Shown: piece by piece, positions 35,852-47,508 of the stretch
Numbering within the stretch: position 1 is the stretch's first letter
Layout: each line of letters begins with the position of its first letter
Assembly (NCBI GenBank): GCA_022432975.1
Contig: CM039509.1
Coordinates: 44,550,209-44,614,208, forward strand
Direction of reading: 5' to 3'
Length of the DNA stretch: 64,000 bases
DNA from: Begonia masoniana
Lineage: Eukaryota; Streptophyta; Magnoliopsida; Cucurbitales; Begoniaceae
Notes under the pieces: generated by a model
Databases searched by the model: none
What the model saw: the letters and a program-made list of their open reading frames with translations, nothing else
Told to the model about the DNA's origin: nothing
Position numbers and translations under genes: made by a program

Positions 35852-37593
35852 ACAGAGAATACAGATGGAAAAACATAGTTCAAGAAACTAACTTGAATTT
35901 TGTGTTTTGGTATTTTGGTACACAGAATTTCCTTAACAAGAGACACATAATTTATAAGATTCTAAACGACATGTATAATACATCAACTTATTAAACATAC
36001 ATGAATCATCTATGTTAATATACTTTCATATACATGAAACATCACTCTCTTTAGGTGACTCTTCACTGACACATAAACATAATTAACAAATATTTTATAT
36101 AATTAAGTTTATTTTCAACAACGTACCATGGTTAGCGGCTATAGGTTACTTTTGTATCGCCCTTCTCTTCAAAATAGTTAAAATTATAAAATTGTCACAA
36201 ATATGGGCCAGGTCTGTCCTGAGCTGATGTGTAAATACCACAAACCCATGTTCATCTAATCCTAAAGTTGATGACACATTAATTTTCTAGTCTTAAAAGT
36301 TAACGACGTTATTATCAACCTCAAAATGACGTGGCTTTTGGGGTGCTTTCAAATCACAAGGTGTTCGAGCATCATCTTATTCTTAGCGTGCCCAAAAATT
36401 GGCATGCTTGATTATTAATAACTTGTATGGCTTTTTCATGGTTTGAATCCAGTGATAGAGCCTCGTCTTTTCTGCAAACTTACTTGTTTTCTTCCTTAGT
36501 CTCTGGAAAAAGCCATTAGATTGTCAGGAAAAGATGACCGTATCGGCCATACCAGGCACAGAGGACTGAGACCACACTAGACAGAACTCAGCCCATCTGT
36601 ATAACATAGGCTTGGAATGAAAGCAGATGCGAAGGATCATTACAATCCATTAAACAGAATGTTGAAATGGGCTGAATTCTTCCTTTGATTTTAACTCTTA
36701 ATAATGGAGTTCAGCGGCCTGCACTGCAATGGCTGCAGCGGAGGAGACAAAGACCAGAGAATGTTTCTGGTTTTAGAGACTATAAAGCATGTGTTCCAAC
36801 ATTAACACACTCGTCAATAACATCTCCATAAACTTCGTTCTAAAACTAAATTTGAAGAACAGAATAAAAGAGCACTGCAAGGATTGAAACTTTGCCAAAA
36901 GATTTGAAGGGAGAGAGCGAGAGAGACCCTTTACAAAGGCACAAGAGCCTGAAAGGAGGGATTCTAAGAACACCCTTTTGGTTCAGTTGTCCCTAACACC
37001 CATTACTGAGTGTTGAAATCTAAAATTGGCGGAGGATTCTCATCAAGTTTTGCATTTTACAAAGCTCAAGCAAGCCCATGTGAGAAAAGCAGCTTCTTTC
37101 TTCTCATTCTCCATGGAAAAGAGACCACGCCCGTTTGGCTGCAATCATGCGGTCTACTTTCTTATGATTTCCCTTCACAACCATTTGCTGAACACACAAA
37201 TAAAATTTTCTAAGTAAAAGAAAATCGCCCTCTATTCCCATGGGAAAGTGAGATGTCTACTGTTTCCACGACACGATCATCCGCTTAGACCAGCTTTCGA
37301 AATGGGTTGCCTATCAGGGGAAAATGGTGGCTTTTATTTGTAACTATGTGATTAAAAAAGGGAATCTGTCTTTGTAGATGTGCTTTAAAGTTACGAACTT
37401 TGAAGAGAAAATTAATTAACTAGTAATTGGCATGGGAGGGGAAGAGAGCCACTCGTGCGGACAAGTTTATTCACGCTCTCTGGGGTGTCTACAAGATTAT
37501 AATAGCTGTTCTTAGCAGTTCATTTTTATGTATTTATAGATAAATCTAATTAAAAAAATCCTTTCTTTTTGCATCTGGAATTCCTTCTGTCTT
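35852..37593. other. Intergenic DNA upstream of LAX2
   Basis: AT-rich single-copy-looking DNA without a convincing frame, RNA gene or transposon end. It should hold the LAX2 promoter region. Confidence 0.5.
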
Positions 37594-37603
37594 GTATATA
37601 TAC
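37594..37603 (+). promoter_or_regulatory. TATA box of the LAX2-like gene
   Basis: GTATATATAC lies 87-96 nt before the start codon. Transcription would start near 37625-37635, giving a ~60-nt leader rich in GAGA repeats (37660-37689). Confidence 0.65.
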
Positions 37604-37689
37604 CCACCAACAATCAACAACGCTTTCTTCAAGGGTGTGTAGCTGCACCAGTGCAGAACAGAGAGAGAAAGATAGAGAGAGATAGAGAG

Positions 37690-40088
37690 ATGGCGTCGGA
37701 GAAGGTGGTGGAGACAGTGATAGCAGGAAGCTATGTAGAAATGGAGAGGGAAGGGAAGGCAAAGGACGTTAAAACCGAACTTTCCAAGCTCTTCTGGCAT
37801 GGCGGTTCTGTATACGATGCTTGGTTCAGCTGCGCATCGAACCAGGTCTCTATTCCTCCATTATTACTCGAAGGGGCTGTCTATTTTTTTGCTAGAATGG
37901 TGTTCTATTTTGTCTCGATGATTTATGGAAGTGTTTACTTTGTGTCCAACAGGTTGCTCAAGTTCTGCTCACTTTGCCTTACTCATTTTCACAGCTGGGT
38001 ATGCTTTCCGGCGTACTGTTTCAGCTCGTCTACGGGATAATGGGTAGCTGGACGGCCTATCTCATCAGCATTCTCTATATGGAATACAGAACCAGAAAAG
38101 AAAGAGAGAAAGTTGATTTCAGAAACCATGTTATTCAGGTCTTACTCAAAAACCCAAAAAAAATACAAGCTTTCTGGATTTCTTTCAGAAGTTTAGCTAG
38201 TTTTCTCAAATGGGTTTGAATCTTTGTAGTGGTTTGAGGTTCTTGATGGGCTGCTTGGAAAACACTGGAGAAACGTGGGTTTAGCTTTTAACTGCACTTT
38301 TCTTCTCTTTGGATCTGTCATTCAACTCATCGCTTGTGCAAGGTAATACTCTAATGGAGGAGCCCATTTGCAGGGTTGTATAACAGGAATTTACTTGGTT
38401 CTTTCTGGTTAATTTTACAGCAATATATACTACATAAACGACAATCTAGACAAGAGGACATGGACATACATCTTCGGAGCTTGCTGCGCCACGACAGTCT
38501 TCATTCCTTCGTTCCACAACTACAGGATCTGGTCTTTTTTAGGCCTCATAATGACCACCTACACTGCTTGGTACCTCACCGTCGCCTCCCTTCTCCACGG
38601 CCAGGTAAAAGATCAAGAAAAACGACCCATTTCAGATTAAACAAATGTTAAGAGTTCTCATCAGATTCTCATTTTTTGAGTTAATCCTATGCAGATTGAG
38701 GGAGTTAAGCATTCGGGTCCGGCCAAGTTGGTTCCATACTTTACAGGGGCCACAAACATTCTGTACACATTTGGAGGCCATGCTGTTACTGTGTAAGACC
38801 AAATTCATCGACTTCTTTCACAAATACTTTGTAGTCTTTCAATATATCTTATGTTTGGACAACATCTGACAATGGGTCTATGACCCATCCTCGTCGATTA
38901 GCTTCCGTTTAGTCGATGTTCTACTTTTTTGGCCTGCAAAAGCCTGTGATTTTAGCTTGATTGATTCAAAAGTGAGAGGCTATGAAAATGATCGAACTGT
39001 TTGGGTTAAACGGCGCAGGGAGATAATGCACGCAATGTGGAAGCCTGAGAAGTTCAAGGCCATATACTTGGTAGCTACGGTCTATGTGCTGACACTGACG
39101 CTGCCTTCCGCTTCGGCAGTGTATTGGGCTTTTGGAGATTTACTGCTTAATCACTCCAACGCCTTTTCTCTTCTCCCGAAGTCGCCCTTTCGAGACTTGG
39201 CTGTCATTCTCATGCTCATCCATCAGGCACGTCGATTTACAGACAACCCAGAAGTGATATTTTACAGATTTTTGCCGATTTTGATTTGGGTTTAATCAAA
39301 TGATTTGTGCAGTTCATAACATTTGGGTTTGCCTGTACGCCGTTGTATTTTGTGTGGGAGAAAGCCATTGGAATGCACGAGTGCAAGAGCCTCTGCAAGC
39401 GCGCAGCCACCAGACTGCCGGTGGTTATTCCGATATGGTTTTTGGCCATCGTCTTCCCGTTCTTCGGCCCTATTAACTCCACCGTCGGATCTCTCCTGGT
39501 CAGCTTCACCGTCTACATTATACCCGCTCTTGCCCATATTTTTACCTTCCGATCATCCACTGCCAGAGAGGTAATTATCTTCTCTCACTCTGCTTTTAAT
39601 TGTCTGTTTTTTTTTTTTCTGCAAGCGTGAGATTCGTTCTGCATTTACGCGACAGAATATCTGCCGTACACACTACACTGATCATGAGATTTACCTTCTT
39701 AAATTGCCTTTTTTGCTTTCGCTTTATTCTTTTCCACTGACCGGTGGACTGCTGCTGATGATCTTAATGGACGGTTGGGATGCAGAATGCGGTGGAACAA
39801 CCGCCCAAGTGGGTGGGGAGATGGGTCGGAAGCTACATGATCAACGTGTTCGTGGTGGTGTGGGTGGTGGTGGTGGGGTTCGGATTTGGCGGATGGGCGA
39901 GTATGACAAACTTCGTACAGCAGATCGACACTTTTGGGCTGTTCACCAAATGTTACCAGTGCCCACCATCACCGGCTCTTTCTCCGTCTTCACCGGCCCT
40001 TTCTCCGTCGTTATCACCCCCCCACCTTCTAAATTCCACAACAGCAGCCGCAGCTCCTCCGCTTCACCGTCTGACTCGCTATCTCTGA
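37690..40088 (+). CDS. LAX2: AUX1/LAX auxin influx carrier, LAX2-like, 8 exons
   Basis: Proton-coupled importer of indole-3-acetic acid in the plasma membrane (amino acid/auxin permease family). Exons: 37690-37845, 37953-38138, 38230-38342, 38421-38604, 38695-38792, 39019-39226, 39313-39570, 39786-40088; they join in frame to 501 codons, close to the usual 470-490. Diagnostic blocks are FWHGGSVYDAWFSCASNQ, LPYSFSQLGMLSG, YRTRKEREKV, FIPSFHNYRIWSFLGL and LIHQ/FITFGFACTPLYFVWEK. About ten to eleven hydrophobic segments fit the family. The GKHWRNVGLAFN block and the FTKCYQCPP tail are closer to LAX2 than to AUX1 as I recall them. Start chosen at MASEKVVETV, the family start, after the TATA box. 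Six introns are GT-AG; intron 6 (39227-39312) has a GC donor. The C-terminal tail is a long Pro/Ser run. The gene looks intact. Confidence 0.95.
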
Positions 40089-40663
40089 CTCCTCCGACTT
40101 CCCTTCTGCTATCTCCAGCGTCAGAGCAAATACCCGAATTGCCGTGATCTACTCTCTCTCGTCAAACTCAGGAGACTTGTTACTATGCATTGGTAAAAAG
40201 AGAACAAAATATATGAAAAGTGAGTAGATTTTGCGTTTAATTTCTCGAAATAATTGCTCTTGAAAGTCAAAACCTCCTCGCATGGTTGAAGAAAATTTCA
40301 ACTTGACTAAGGCAATGGAATTCATCGATTAAAGGTTGCACTTTGATCACAGTTTCAATTCAGCAATCTAGGAAAGAAAGAAAGCAGAAGCATAGACAAT
40401 GGCTCCAACATAAGTTCAGTTGACCACAATCGAAAACTCAGTGAAAATTCCTTCTCCTACTGTGTCAAAGTCAAGCATCAAACACCAGTGTCACCCGAAA
40501 AAGAAACGATCCAAACGATAATCAGATAACACCATTTAAACATCCATAAGAGATCCCAAAAAAAGTTATTTAAGCCAGTCAATCATGCTAGAAACAAAAC
40601 AACCAACCCTTAGAACACAACCCATAAAACATATAAATAGATTTCAATCACCCAGAACTACGA
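40089..40663. other. Convergent 3' intergenic region (LAX2 / GRP2B-like)
   Basis: 575 bp between two genes that face each other; it must hold both 3' untranslated regions and polyadenylation signals. I see no further gene. Confidence 0.6.
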
Positions 40664-41841
40664 TCAACGGCCGCCTCCAATGGAACAGTCCCGAGCAAAA
40701 TGCCCTGACTCGCCACAATTGTAGCAGCTTCCACCGCCACCTCCACCTCCACCTCCACCTCCATACCTTCCTCCACCTCCACCTCCACCTCCGTACCTTC
40801 CTCCACCTCCACCTCCGTACCTTCCTCCACCACCGCCGCCACCCTGATAGCAGTCCCTAGCCATATGCCCTCCATACCTTCCTCCACCTCCACCTCCACC
40901 TCCACCTCCACCTCCGTACCTTCCTCCACCTCCACCTCCGTACCTTCCTCCACCTCCACCTCCATACCTTCCTCCACCTCCACCTCCACCTCCGTACCTT
41001 CCTCCACCTCCACCTCCACCTCCGTACCTTCCTCCACCTCCACCTCCACCTCCACCTCCATACCTTCCTCCACCTCCACCTCCGTACCTTCCTCCACCTC
41101 CACCTCCATACCTTCCTCCACCTCCACCTCCATACCTTCCTCCACCTCCACCTCCGTACCTTCCTCCACCTCCACCTCCATACCTTCCTCCACCTCCACC
41201 TCCGTACCTTCCTCCACCTCCACCTCCATACCTTCCTCCACCTCCACCTCCGTACCTTCCTCCACCTCCACCTCCGTACCTTCCTCCACCTCCACCTCCG
41301 TACCTTCCTCCACCTCCACCTCCATACCTTCCTCCACCTCCACCTCCGTACCTTCCTCCACCTCCACCTCCGTACCTTCCTCCACCACCGCCGCCACCTG
41401 ATAGCAGTCCCTAGCCATATGCCCGCTTTCCCCACACTTAAAGCAACCATTACCCCCACCCCCGCCACCGTATCCACCGCCGCCGTATCCACCCCCGTAT
41501 CCTCCTCCTCTTCCACCTCCGCGTTCTCCACCAAACCCATACCCTCCTCCGTCACCGCCACGCCGGCCTCTACCCCCGCCTCCACCGCCACTTACGTCAC
41601 CACGGGTGCCCTGAACGGGAGCCTCGCCAGGTCCAGTCACATCTACGGCCTTGGAACGACCGTCATTTTCGGAATCGACAACAAATTCGACCTCCTCGCC
41701 TTCGCCAAGACTCCGGAAGCCCTCAGATCGGATGGAAGACTGATGAACAAACAAATCCTCGCCGCCTTCGTCAGGGGTGATGAACCCGTAGCCCTTGACG
41801 TCGCTGAACCACTTAACCTTTCCAGTCACTCTGGTGCTCAT
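40664..41841 (-). CDS. GRP2B: Cold-shock domain glycine-rich zinc-knuckle protein, repeat-expanded, one frameshift
   Basis: RNA-binding chaperone family (plant CSP/GRP2). Start at 41841-41839 ([12 protein letters not shown]), an ATG two codons inside the longer frame. The cold-shock domain covers residues ~4-70 with RNP1 KGYGFI and RNP2 DLFVHQ. A Gly-rich linker and a complete CCHC knuckle ([14 protein letters not shown], near 41445-41404) follow. Then comes a run of 8-residue RYGGGGGG repeats, a half knuckle (GHMARDC only, near 40866-40846), more repeats, and a final knuckle [14 protein letters not shown] before TGA at 40664-40666. Near 41397 one base is missing (GCCACCTGAT where the sister site at 40849 has GCCACCCTGAT). 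As read, the frame leaves the Gly repeats for Val/Glu repeats. With one base more the product would be ~392 residues, against 200-300 in the family. The call of the family is secure. Whether the shift is real or a sequencing error in a repeat is open. Confidence 0.88.
40800..41396 (-). repeat. 24-bp coding minisatellite
   Basis: Units of GGAGGTGGAGGTGGAGGAAGGTAC (given here on the minus strand, see 41385-41362) encode RYGGGGGG. About 22 units are present, with a few 30- or 36-bp length variants. Tyr codons alternate between TAC and TAT among units. Confidence 0.92.
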
Positions 41842-41960
41842 TCTCAACTCCTTTCTTCGTACACCCCCCTGAAAACCCTAGTTCTCCCACTGCTACTGCT
41901 ATGAAACTTCACTTTCTTCGGTTGCAGCGGAAGATGGTAATAATTATACCCAAGAGGCAA
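41842..41960 (-). promoter_or_regulatory. Leader and core promoter of the GRP2B-like gene
   Basis: On the minus strand GGTATAATTATT (about 41951-41940) is a plausible TATA box ~100 nt before the start codon. The leader holds a telo-box seen on the plus strand as AAACCCTAG (41873-41881), frequent in plant genes of RNA and translation functions. Confidence 0.5.
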
Positions 41961-43924
41961 AAAACAAAACCTAGTTCATGAGCCCAACCAGTTTACTTTT
42001 CTGTCGTTTCACGTGGGACCCACTTTGTGTGAGACGATTGTCGTTTCTTGATCGTTCGTGTGATCTGACGGACAGGGCGTGACCATGCAATGCAAATGGA
42101 CTGTCACCGTTGGATCGTCTGGAGAAGTGGAATCAAGGTTTCCCTAATGATCCTCGAAATCAATTCGTAATTGCAAAATGATTAAATAATTAGGGGGGCC
42201 TAGTGAAGACAAGACGTATAAGAGCAGGGGAAGACTGGTCAAACTGGGAGGACATTTACTACTCTCTGACAAATGCAAAGCAAGTGATGGCTGGTCTCTT
42301 GCAGTTTAGACCCAAACCAACCACCTGGATTTGCTTCGAATTTGTGCCAAATTCTCCTCAATTTGTTGCTCTTCGTATTTGTCCCGTTGCATACCCGCTT
42401 ATCAAACTTCAACTTTTACATGATATCACACAAAACAAAAGCCTCTCTATCACTAGCAACATTACTTTGCTCATCTGGCCCAAGGTTGGCAAGCTTGTCC
42501 TGCAATTGCCATGCCCACCGGAGTCTTATCTAAGTCTTTCGAGACTTCTAGTATAATATTATTTACTTTGAGTTGAATCCTGCACAAATGTATTATTGGA
42601 GTTAGTCCAAAACGCGTTGTACTAAATAAGAATGAGAAGTCTACTTATAAAGCACTTAATTTTCACTCTTCTAAGTGATGAGATATTATGCATCTTCACT
42701 GGTATGGACTGAAACCTCATAATCAAACAAAAATCTTAGTTCGTCATTGTATTTATAGGACAGACTGTCACAATGGTAGACTTGTGGATTTTATCTGACG
42801 TGCTGACATAGAACTAGCACTCTAACTCATTATCACTCACGGTAAGATGACAATAAATTTGTCGCCTTCGTAAAGATGTGTTGTATAGTTGATATTAGAA
42901 TCTTGACATTCTTGTGCGGTGCTCCGACGTAAAGTCCATGGTCACAACCCTATTATCGGCATGCCGATGATGTATAGTGTCGCGACCACAAAGCACTTAC
43001 TAAAAAATGGTTGGCAATAGCCATAAAAGCCTTTGGCAATCGGATTTCTAATCTCGCGCCATGACCCCATAGAACAGGGTCTGGACTTGTCCCACTTAAG
43101 GCTCAACAGACCTTGTCTAGGCCGGACCAAGTCGGCCCATTCGAGCCCAGGCCCGTCGACTCTGGGTTCTCCACTCCAAATTCCAAACAATGAATATTAA
43201 AAGTAGAACGTACGTAAGAGAAGTAGAGGATAAAACAATACTAAACTACTTGATTCGACAGGTGTCATTGATTAACTCATGGCAGTGGCACTTCGTCCCC
43301 ACCACGTGCTCCTCAATCCTCAATCGCAGGTGCTTCGTCTACAGTTCATTAAAAAAACACTTGTCAAATGGTCAACCTCAATTAAGATCAATCAAACGCG
43401 TCTAAATGCAGTGTTAAATGCTTTGAATTTTCTACTTTACTTTTTTTTAGCAATAATTTGCAGTGTATAATTTTGCACCGCCATGGCCGGCTACAGAAAT
43501 CGAAATTATCAGAAGGAATAATTGCGAATAGCCTGTGGTGGAGGAGACTAGTCAGCAGCTTCCTCGTTTTTTCGTATTGTTCATACGCTAATTTGGACTT
43601 TTATGGATAAGATTGATTCTCTGTTTCTTTGTTTGTAGACATAATTATTGATTACCCACTGCTTAATCTTATCTTCCTTGTGTAAAATTAGAAAATCAAC
43701 TTCTGATTTAACTCGTAATATCTCGTGAAGAACAGAAATGGAGCCCAAGAAAGTAAATGAAACTGTTAATGGTGTACTAACGAAAGAGACCAGAGATTCA
43801 AAGAAGAAATATGATGATCTGAAGTAATATATTTACAAAAAAGGTCTTTCTACCCCCGTTCTATCTACTCTGTTTTAGCATACACAGTGGAAAAATTAAG
43901 AAAAAAAAAGTTGGTTTTTTTAAT
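41961..43924. other. Intergenic DNA without a supported gene
   Basis: About 1.96 kb. A 117-codon frame at 42203-42556 has no recognisable domain and no gene-like context. GC-rich words near 43070-43165 (GGCCGGACC, CGGCCCATTCGAGCCC) recall hAT-type repeats but no ends are visible. Confidence 0.45.
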
Positions 43925-44431
43925 CTACCAACATTGATCTGTTTCCCAATTCCTGCTGGTATGACCGGAAAAACCAGTCGCCGGCGATGAGCGAAATGCC
44001 ACTTTCACTGATGAATCGAAGGGGGTCCGATGTCGGAAAAGGCCTAAATCGTAAGTTGCTCTTTTATCTGGGTCTGATAATGTTGAATAAGCTGCGTGAA
44101 TTTTCATAAACTCGTTCGCCGACGTTTCCTTCCGGTTCAAAGCGACGGCGTCGGGGTGACACGTTCTAGCTAATCTCCGGTAAGCCGTTTTGATTTCGCA
44201 GCAACTCGCACTCGCAGGAATACCCAGAACTTCATACAACGACAAAGAAGAACTACCCATTTGGATTTGAACGCCAAAGCCGTTCGTCCTCTTCGTCTCC
44301 GTCGAAGAAACGGCCGAAACAATTGAGCTTCCTTTACGAAATCCTACGCAGAAAGGCTTACTCGCCGATATCTTAGAAGAAGCAGGGTGGATCGGAAGCT
44401 GAAGAAACGAGTAATGCAAAGGAGAAGACAT
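43925..44431 (-). CDS. Plastid J-domain protein, DnaJ11-like
   Basis: Small type-C J-protein expected to stimulate Hsp70 in the chloroplast. The J domain covers residues ~67-130 of 168: SLYEVLGI, the helix YRRLARTCHPD with the invariant HPD, then FMKIHAAYSTLSDPDKRATYD. Residues 1-60 are Ser/Lys-rich without acidic clusters, as in a transit peptide. An in-frame ATG 33 codons upstream (44530) exists, but a TATA box lies between the two ATGs, so the start at 44431 is preferred; 168 residues agrees with ~160 in Arabidopsis J11. It is intronless. I recall no J11-like gene in the Arabidopsis LAX2-FIO1 block, so it may be a local difference. Confidence 0.88.
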   Translation of the reverse strand: MSSPLHYSFLQLPIHPASSKISASKPFCVGFRKGSSIVSAVSSTETKRTNGFGVQIQMGSSSLSLYEVLGIPASASCCEIKTAYRRLARTCHPDAVALNRKETSANEFMKIHAAYSTLSDPDKRATYDLGLFRHRTPFDSSVKVAFRSSPATGFSGHTSRNWETDQCW

Positions 44432-44506
44432 TAAACAAAGCAGAAGCTTGGAAAGAAGTTGCAGAGCTCGAGTTGAAGAAGACAATTGGAAGTGGAGATT
44501 ATATAA

Positions 44507-44516
44507 AGAGAGATAA
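44507..44516 (-). promoter_or_regulatory. TATA box of the DnaJ11-like gene
   Basis: Minus-strand TTTATATAA, ~80 nt before the preferred start codon. It makes an initiation at the upstream in-frame ATG (44530) unlikely. Confidence 0.6.
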
Positions 44517-44531
44517 CGAAAGATAACCATG

Positions 44532-45052
44532 GTTAAATAACTGGGAATTCGGCCTTATCCATAGGATCCTGTCCCGTGCTGACTCAGCTTACTGTTCTTG
44601 TGGATAGACTTCCTCTTCTGTCCGAAATCTCCCCATCTAGTTGCTGTCAGTCTTTGCGGGGTTCAGATCTGTTTCCACTTCTTTAAGGTTTGATTTGCAT
44701 TTCATAATTTATATTGTATAGTTATTTAATGTCTGTAGTGTGGACACATAAGACCACTAATGTGGATAAAGATGTCATATTTGACAACATAGTATGGTCC
44801 GACGTAGGTGGTCCATGTGAAAGCTGAACCTGAGTAATCTAGGTTGATAATTAGATGACATCTTAATAATAAAAAAAAAAAAAAAAAATTAGAATTTGGT
44901 TACTCAAATTTAACACTAGCTAAGGGATCGGGTCAATAGACTCTAGCTCAAATTCAAGTGTCATTGATCCAATCGCAAGAACAGTTTGGCAGCCATGGTG
45001 GAAAAAATTGATGGGAAAATCAAGCCCACTGATCTCATGAACTTAGAATAAT
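44532..45052. other. DnaJ upstream region
   Basis: About 520 bp with a 24-nt A-run near 44865-44888; no gene seen. Confidence 0.5.
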
Positions 45053-45997
45053 GTATTTTGGAACAAATTTCACAGAAGAAACAATACCAGATTCCAAAGC
45101 CTGGGTGAAGATTCCAATCTCAAATGGTTGTTTATCTCCCTCTACATTGCAATTCGAGAGAACGTTTCACCGAATGTTATCAATTTTGTATTTCAAGACT
45201 TACCAAATCGACTCTGCGGGAGAAATTAATAGCCCTAACTGCGAAAATAGATTAAGCGACCAACAGAGATTTACGAAAACCAGAAGTGTAAATCGCAAAA
45301 TCAAAATCGCAGACATGGAAGCCCCAGCTTGCGATTTACCTCCGCAAATCGCAAAATCAAAGCCCTAGCCGGAGTTACAAGCGTTGTTCTTCGTCTTCTT
45401 TGTAAAATCGAAGCCCTAGCTTCAGTTTACCTCTTTCGCCGCACATTATCGGTCTTCAGTCGCAAGATTATAGGTCTTCCTCTTCCTCTTAGTCCTCTTA
45501 CGCTGTCTCCATCGCAATTCGCACCAGGCCAAGCCCTAACTCAGATCAAAAATAGTAAAAAACGTAACACCGAGGTTACAAATCCTAACGGTCGCTAACG
45601 GTCTACATTAGAGTTTTTAAGTGTAAGAAAACATAATATAGGATGTCAACAGTCAAACACGCAAAATACAGGGTCTAAATTATTAATACCTTAATATATA
45701 AATCTGCTAAAAATGAAAATTGACATTCTTATAGTCTATAATATAGTATTTGTAGTTTATTAGTTTATATAATATAATGTAAATAAATTTTAATAATATA
45801 TGAATGACACAGTAATCAAAGGCTGAGTCACATCACTAATCAATTACAAGATTATTTTCATTTAATGTTTATTATTTTTAATTAAGAGTCGTGTGGTTAT
45901 TAATAACTTAATGCCCACTCTGTATCTTGGTATGAAAATTCAAAAAGTTTGGGATTAAAATAATTGGATTTATTATTTATTTATTTATTTATATTAA
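45053..45997 (-). repeat. ~0.9 kb repeat, left inverted copy
   Basis: Its reverse complement matches 54215-55089 over nearly the whole length. It includes blocks with AAATCGCAAAATCAAAGCCCTAG and a G/C-balanced part that reads like leader DNA. No frame is shared by both copies. It may be a non-autonomous element; ends are not clear. Confidence 0.8.
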
Positions 45998-47159
45998 CAA
46001 TAATCCCGTACTATATAGGTGTCGTCAGCCCCCCCGCTCGGCCCGCTACAGTAGCGAGCTGAGACTGTAGAGGGCCGAGTCTGGCTCGATCCCATTAGGC
46101 AGGCCGAGCTGAGCCCAAAATTTCGGTTCGCGAGCCCGCTAGGAACTGGGCCAAACGAGTGGGCTAACGGGCCGGCTCGTTAGCTCGGCGAGCCAGCCCG
46201 CCCCCAGCCTGCTCCTCCCTTTCCCAGTTCTCCCCAGCCCTGCCTCACCCACTGCCCGACCGTCGACGAAGGGAGAAGAGACCGTCGCGCGTCCCCGTTC
46301 TTCTGCGCTGAAGGTGCTGGGCAATCACGTCTCAGCCTCCTCCGGTGAAGACAGTCGTCTTCCGTTCACAGATCGCTGAACCTCAGAGTCTCTACCTTGC
46401 ATTGTTCGCCGATTTGCTTTCTCCGACCGTGAAGAAGAGATCGCCGACAGATCTGAACCTCCGTTTACACTCCGTTGCCGCATGCCAAGCTATCGTTCGT
46501 CGTTCTTCAGTCTTCACCCACTGACCCACAGAGAACGCGTCGCCTCGCCATCGCCTGTTGGTCTTCTTCAGAGAGTTCAGACGTTTTAGACTTATAGTCT
46601 TTAGAAATTAGATATTAAATAAAACAAAATATTGTTGCTTTAATTTTAATAGTTTAATTTGAGAGAATATTAAAGCAAATTTGATAATTTAATATTAATT
46701 GAAATTTTCTTTATATTGAAATGAAATTTTTTACTTTTGTTGTCGAATTTGGTGTGCATTGTTTGATTTTGATTGCTGAGGTTTGTTTAGAATACAAAAA
46801 CAATTGTGAGCGAAGTTTTATAACTGTGCATACCACTTGTTCGATGAAATGTCTATGAGAATTCTAAGTTTTAAAAATTGATAATTTTCTTTATATTTTG
46901 TGAGTTGGAACTTCTTGTACACAAATTACTAGTGTGCACTTAATTTTATTTTGGTGTTTAGTATCTTTATTTATGTAAGTTCAGCTTTTTAAGCTCGGCT
47001 CGTTACGCTCGTTGGGCCGACTCGGCTCGGCTCTTTATGTAACAGCCTGGACCCCGTTCTTGCAGGCCAAAGTCGTGCAGGTCCCATCGATGGGCTGCTG
47101 CCACATGGCGGACTCAGTCCCTACCACGTGTACTCACGATCTTCTCTCCCCTGGAAAGG

Positions 47160-47320
47160 GAGTTTTTGCCTTCCCCCCACTCGAACCCCTGACCTCCAGG
47201 ACATAGTCCAAGGGCTACAAGTGAAGAGTACTACTAAGCTAGCTGGCTCAGTGATACTCTTCACTTGTAGCCCTTGGACTATGTCCTGGAGGTCCTGAGT
47301 TCGAGTGGGGGGAAGGCAAA
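47160..47320. repeat. Head-to-head pair of tRNA-like (Pol III box) sequences
   Basis: On the plus strand from ~47245, TAGCTGGCTCAGTGAT resembles an A box and GAGTTCGAGTG ~50 nt on resembles a B box. The mirrored arm on the minus strand has TAGCTTAGTAGT and GGGTTCGAGTG at the same spacing. The pattern fits a tRNA-derived SINE head. I do not call a functional tRNA: cloverleaf arms cannot be closed by eye. Confidence 0.45.
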
Positions 47321-47508
47321 AACCCTCTGTAGGGAGAGGGAAGATCGTGAGTACACGTGGTTGTGACTGAGTCCGCCACGTGACAGCAGCCTATCGGTGG
47401 GAACTGCACGGTTTGGGCCCGCGAGAGGGAAGATCGTGAGTACATGTGGTAGGGACTGAGTCCGCCACGTGGCAGCAGCCCATCGATGGGACCTGCACGG
47501 TTCGGGCC

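Noticed and set aside
40865..41401. Plus-strand Ser/Thr-rich and minus-strand Trp/Arg-rich frames
   Set aside because: They are other frames of the Gly-repeat minisatellite in the cold-shock protein gene.
42203..42556. 117-codon plus-strand frame
   Set aside because: No domain, no promoter, no conserved context; length is within chance for this region.
44431..44530. Longer start (ATG at 44530) for the J-protein
   Set aside because: A TATA box lies downstream of this ATG, and the shorter form fits the family length and a transit peptide.
46139..46324. Minus-strand 61-codon GC-rich frame
   Set aside because: Lies in the GC-rich interior of a hAT-like element with no recognisable motif.
47245..47320. 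A functional tRNA gene
   Set aside because: Only A- and B-box-like words are visible; acceptor and anticodon stems do not close by eye, and the unit is repeated as part of a fold-back element.
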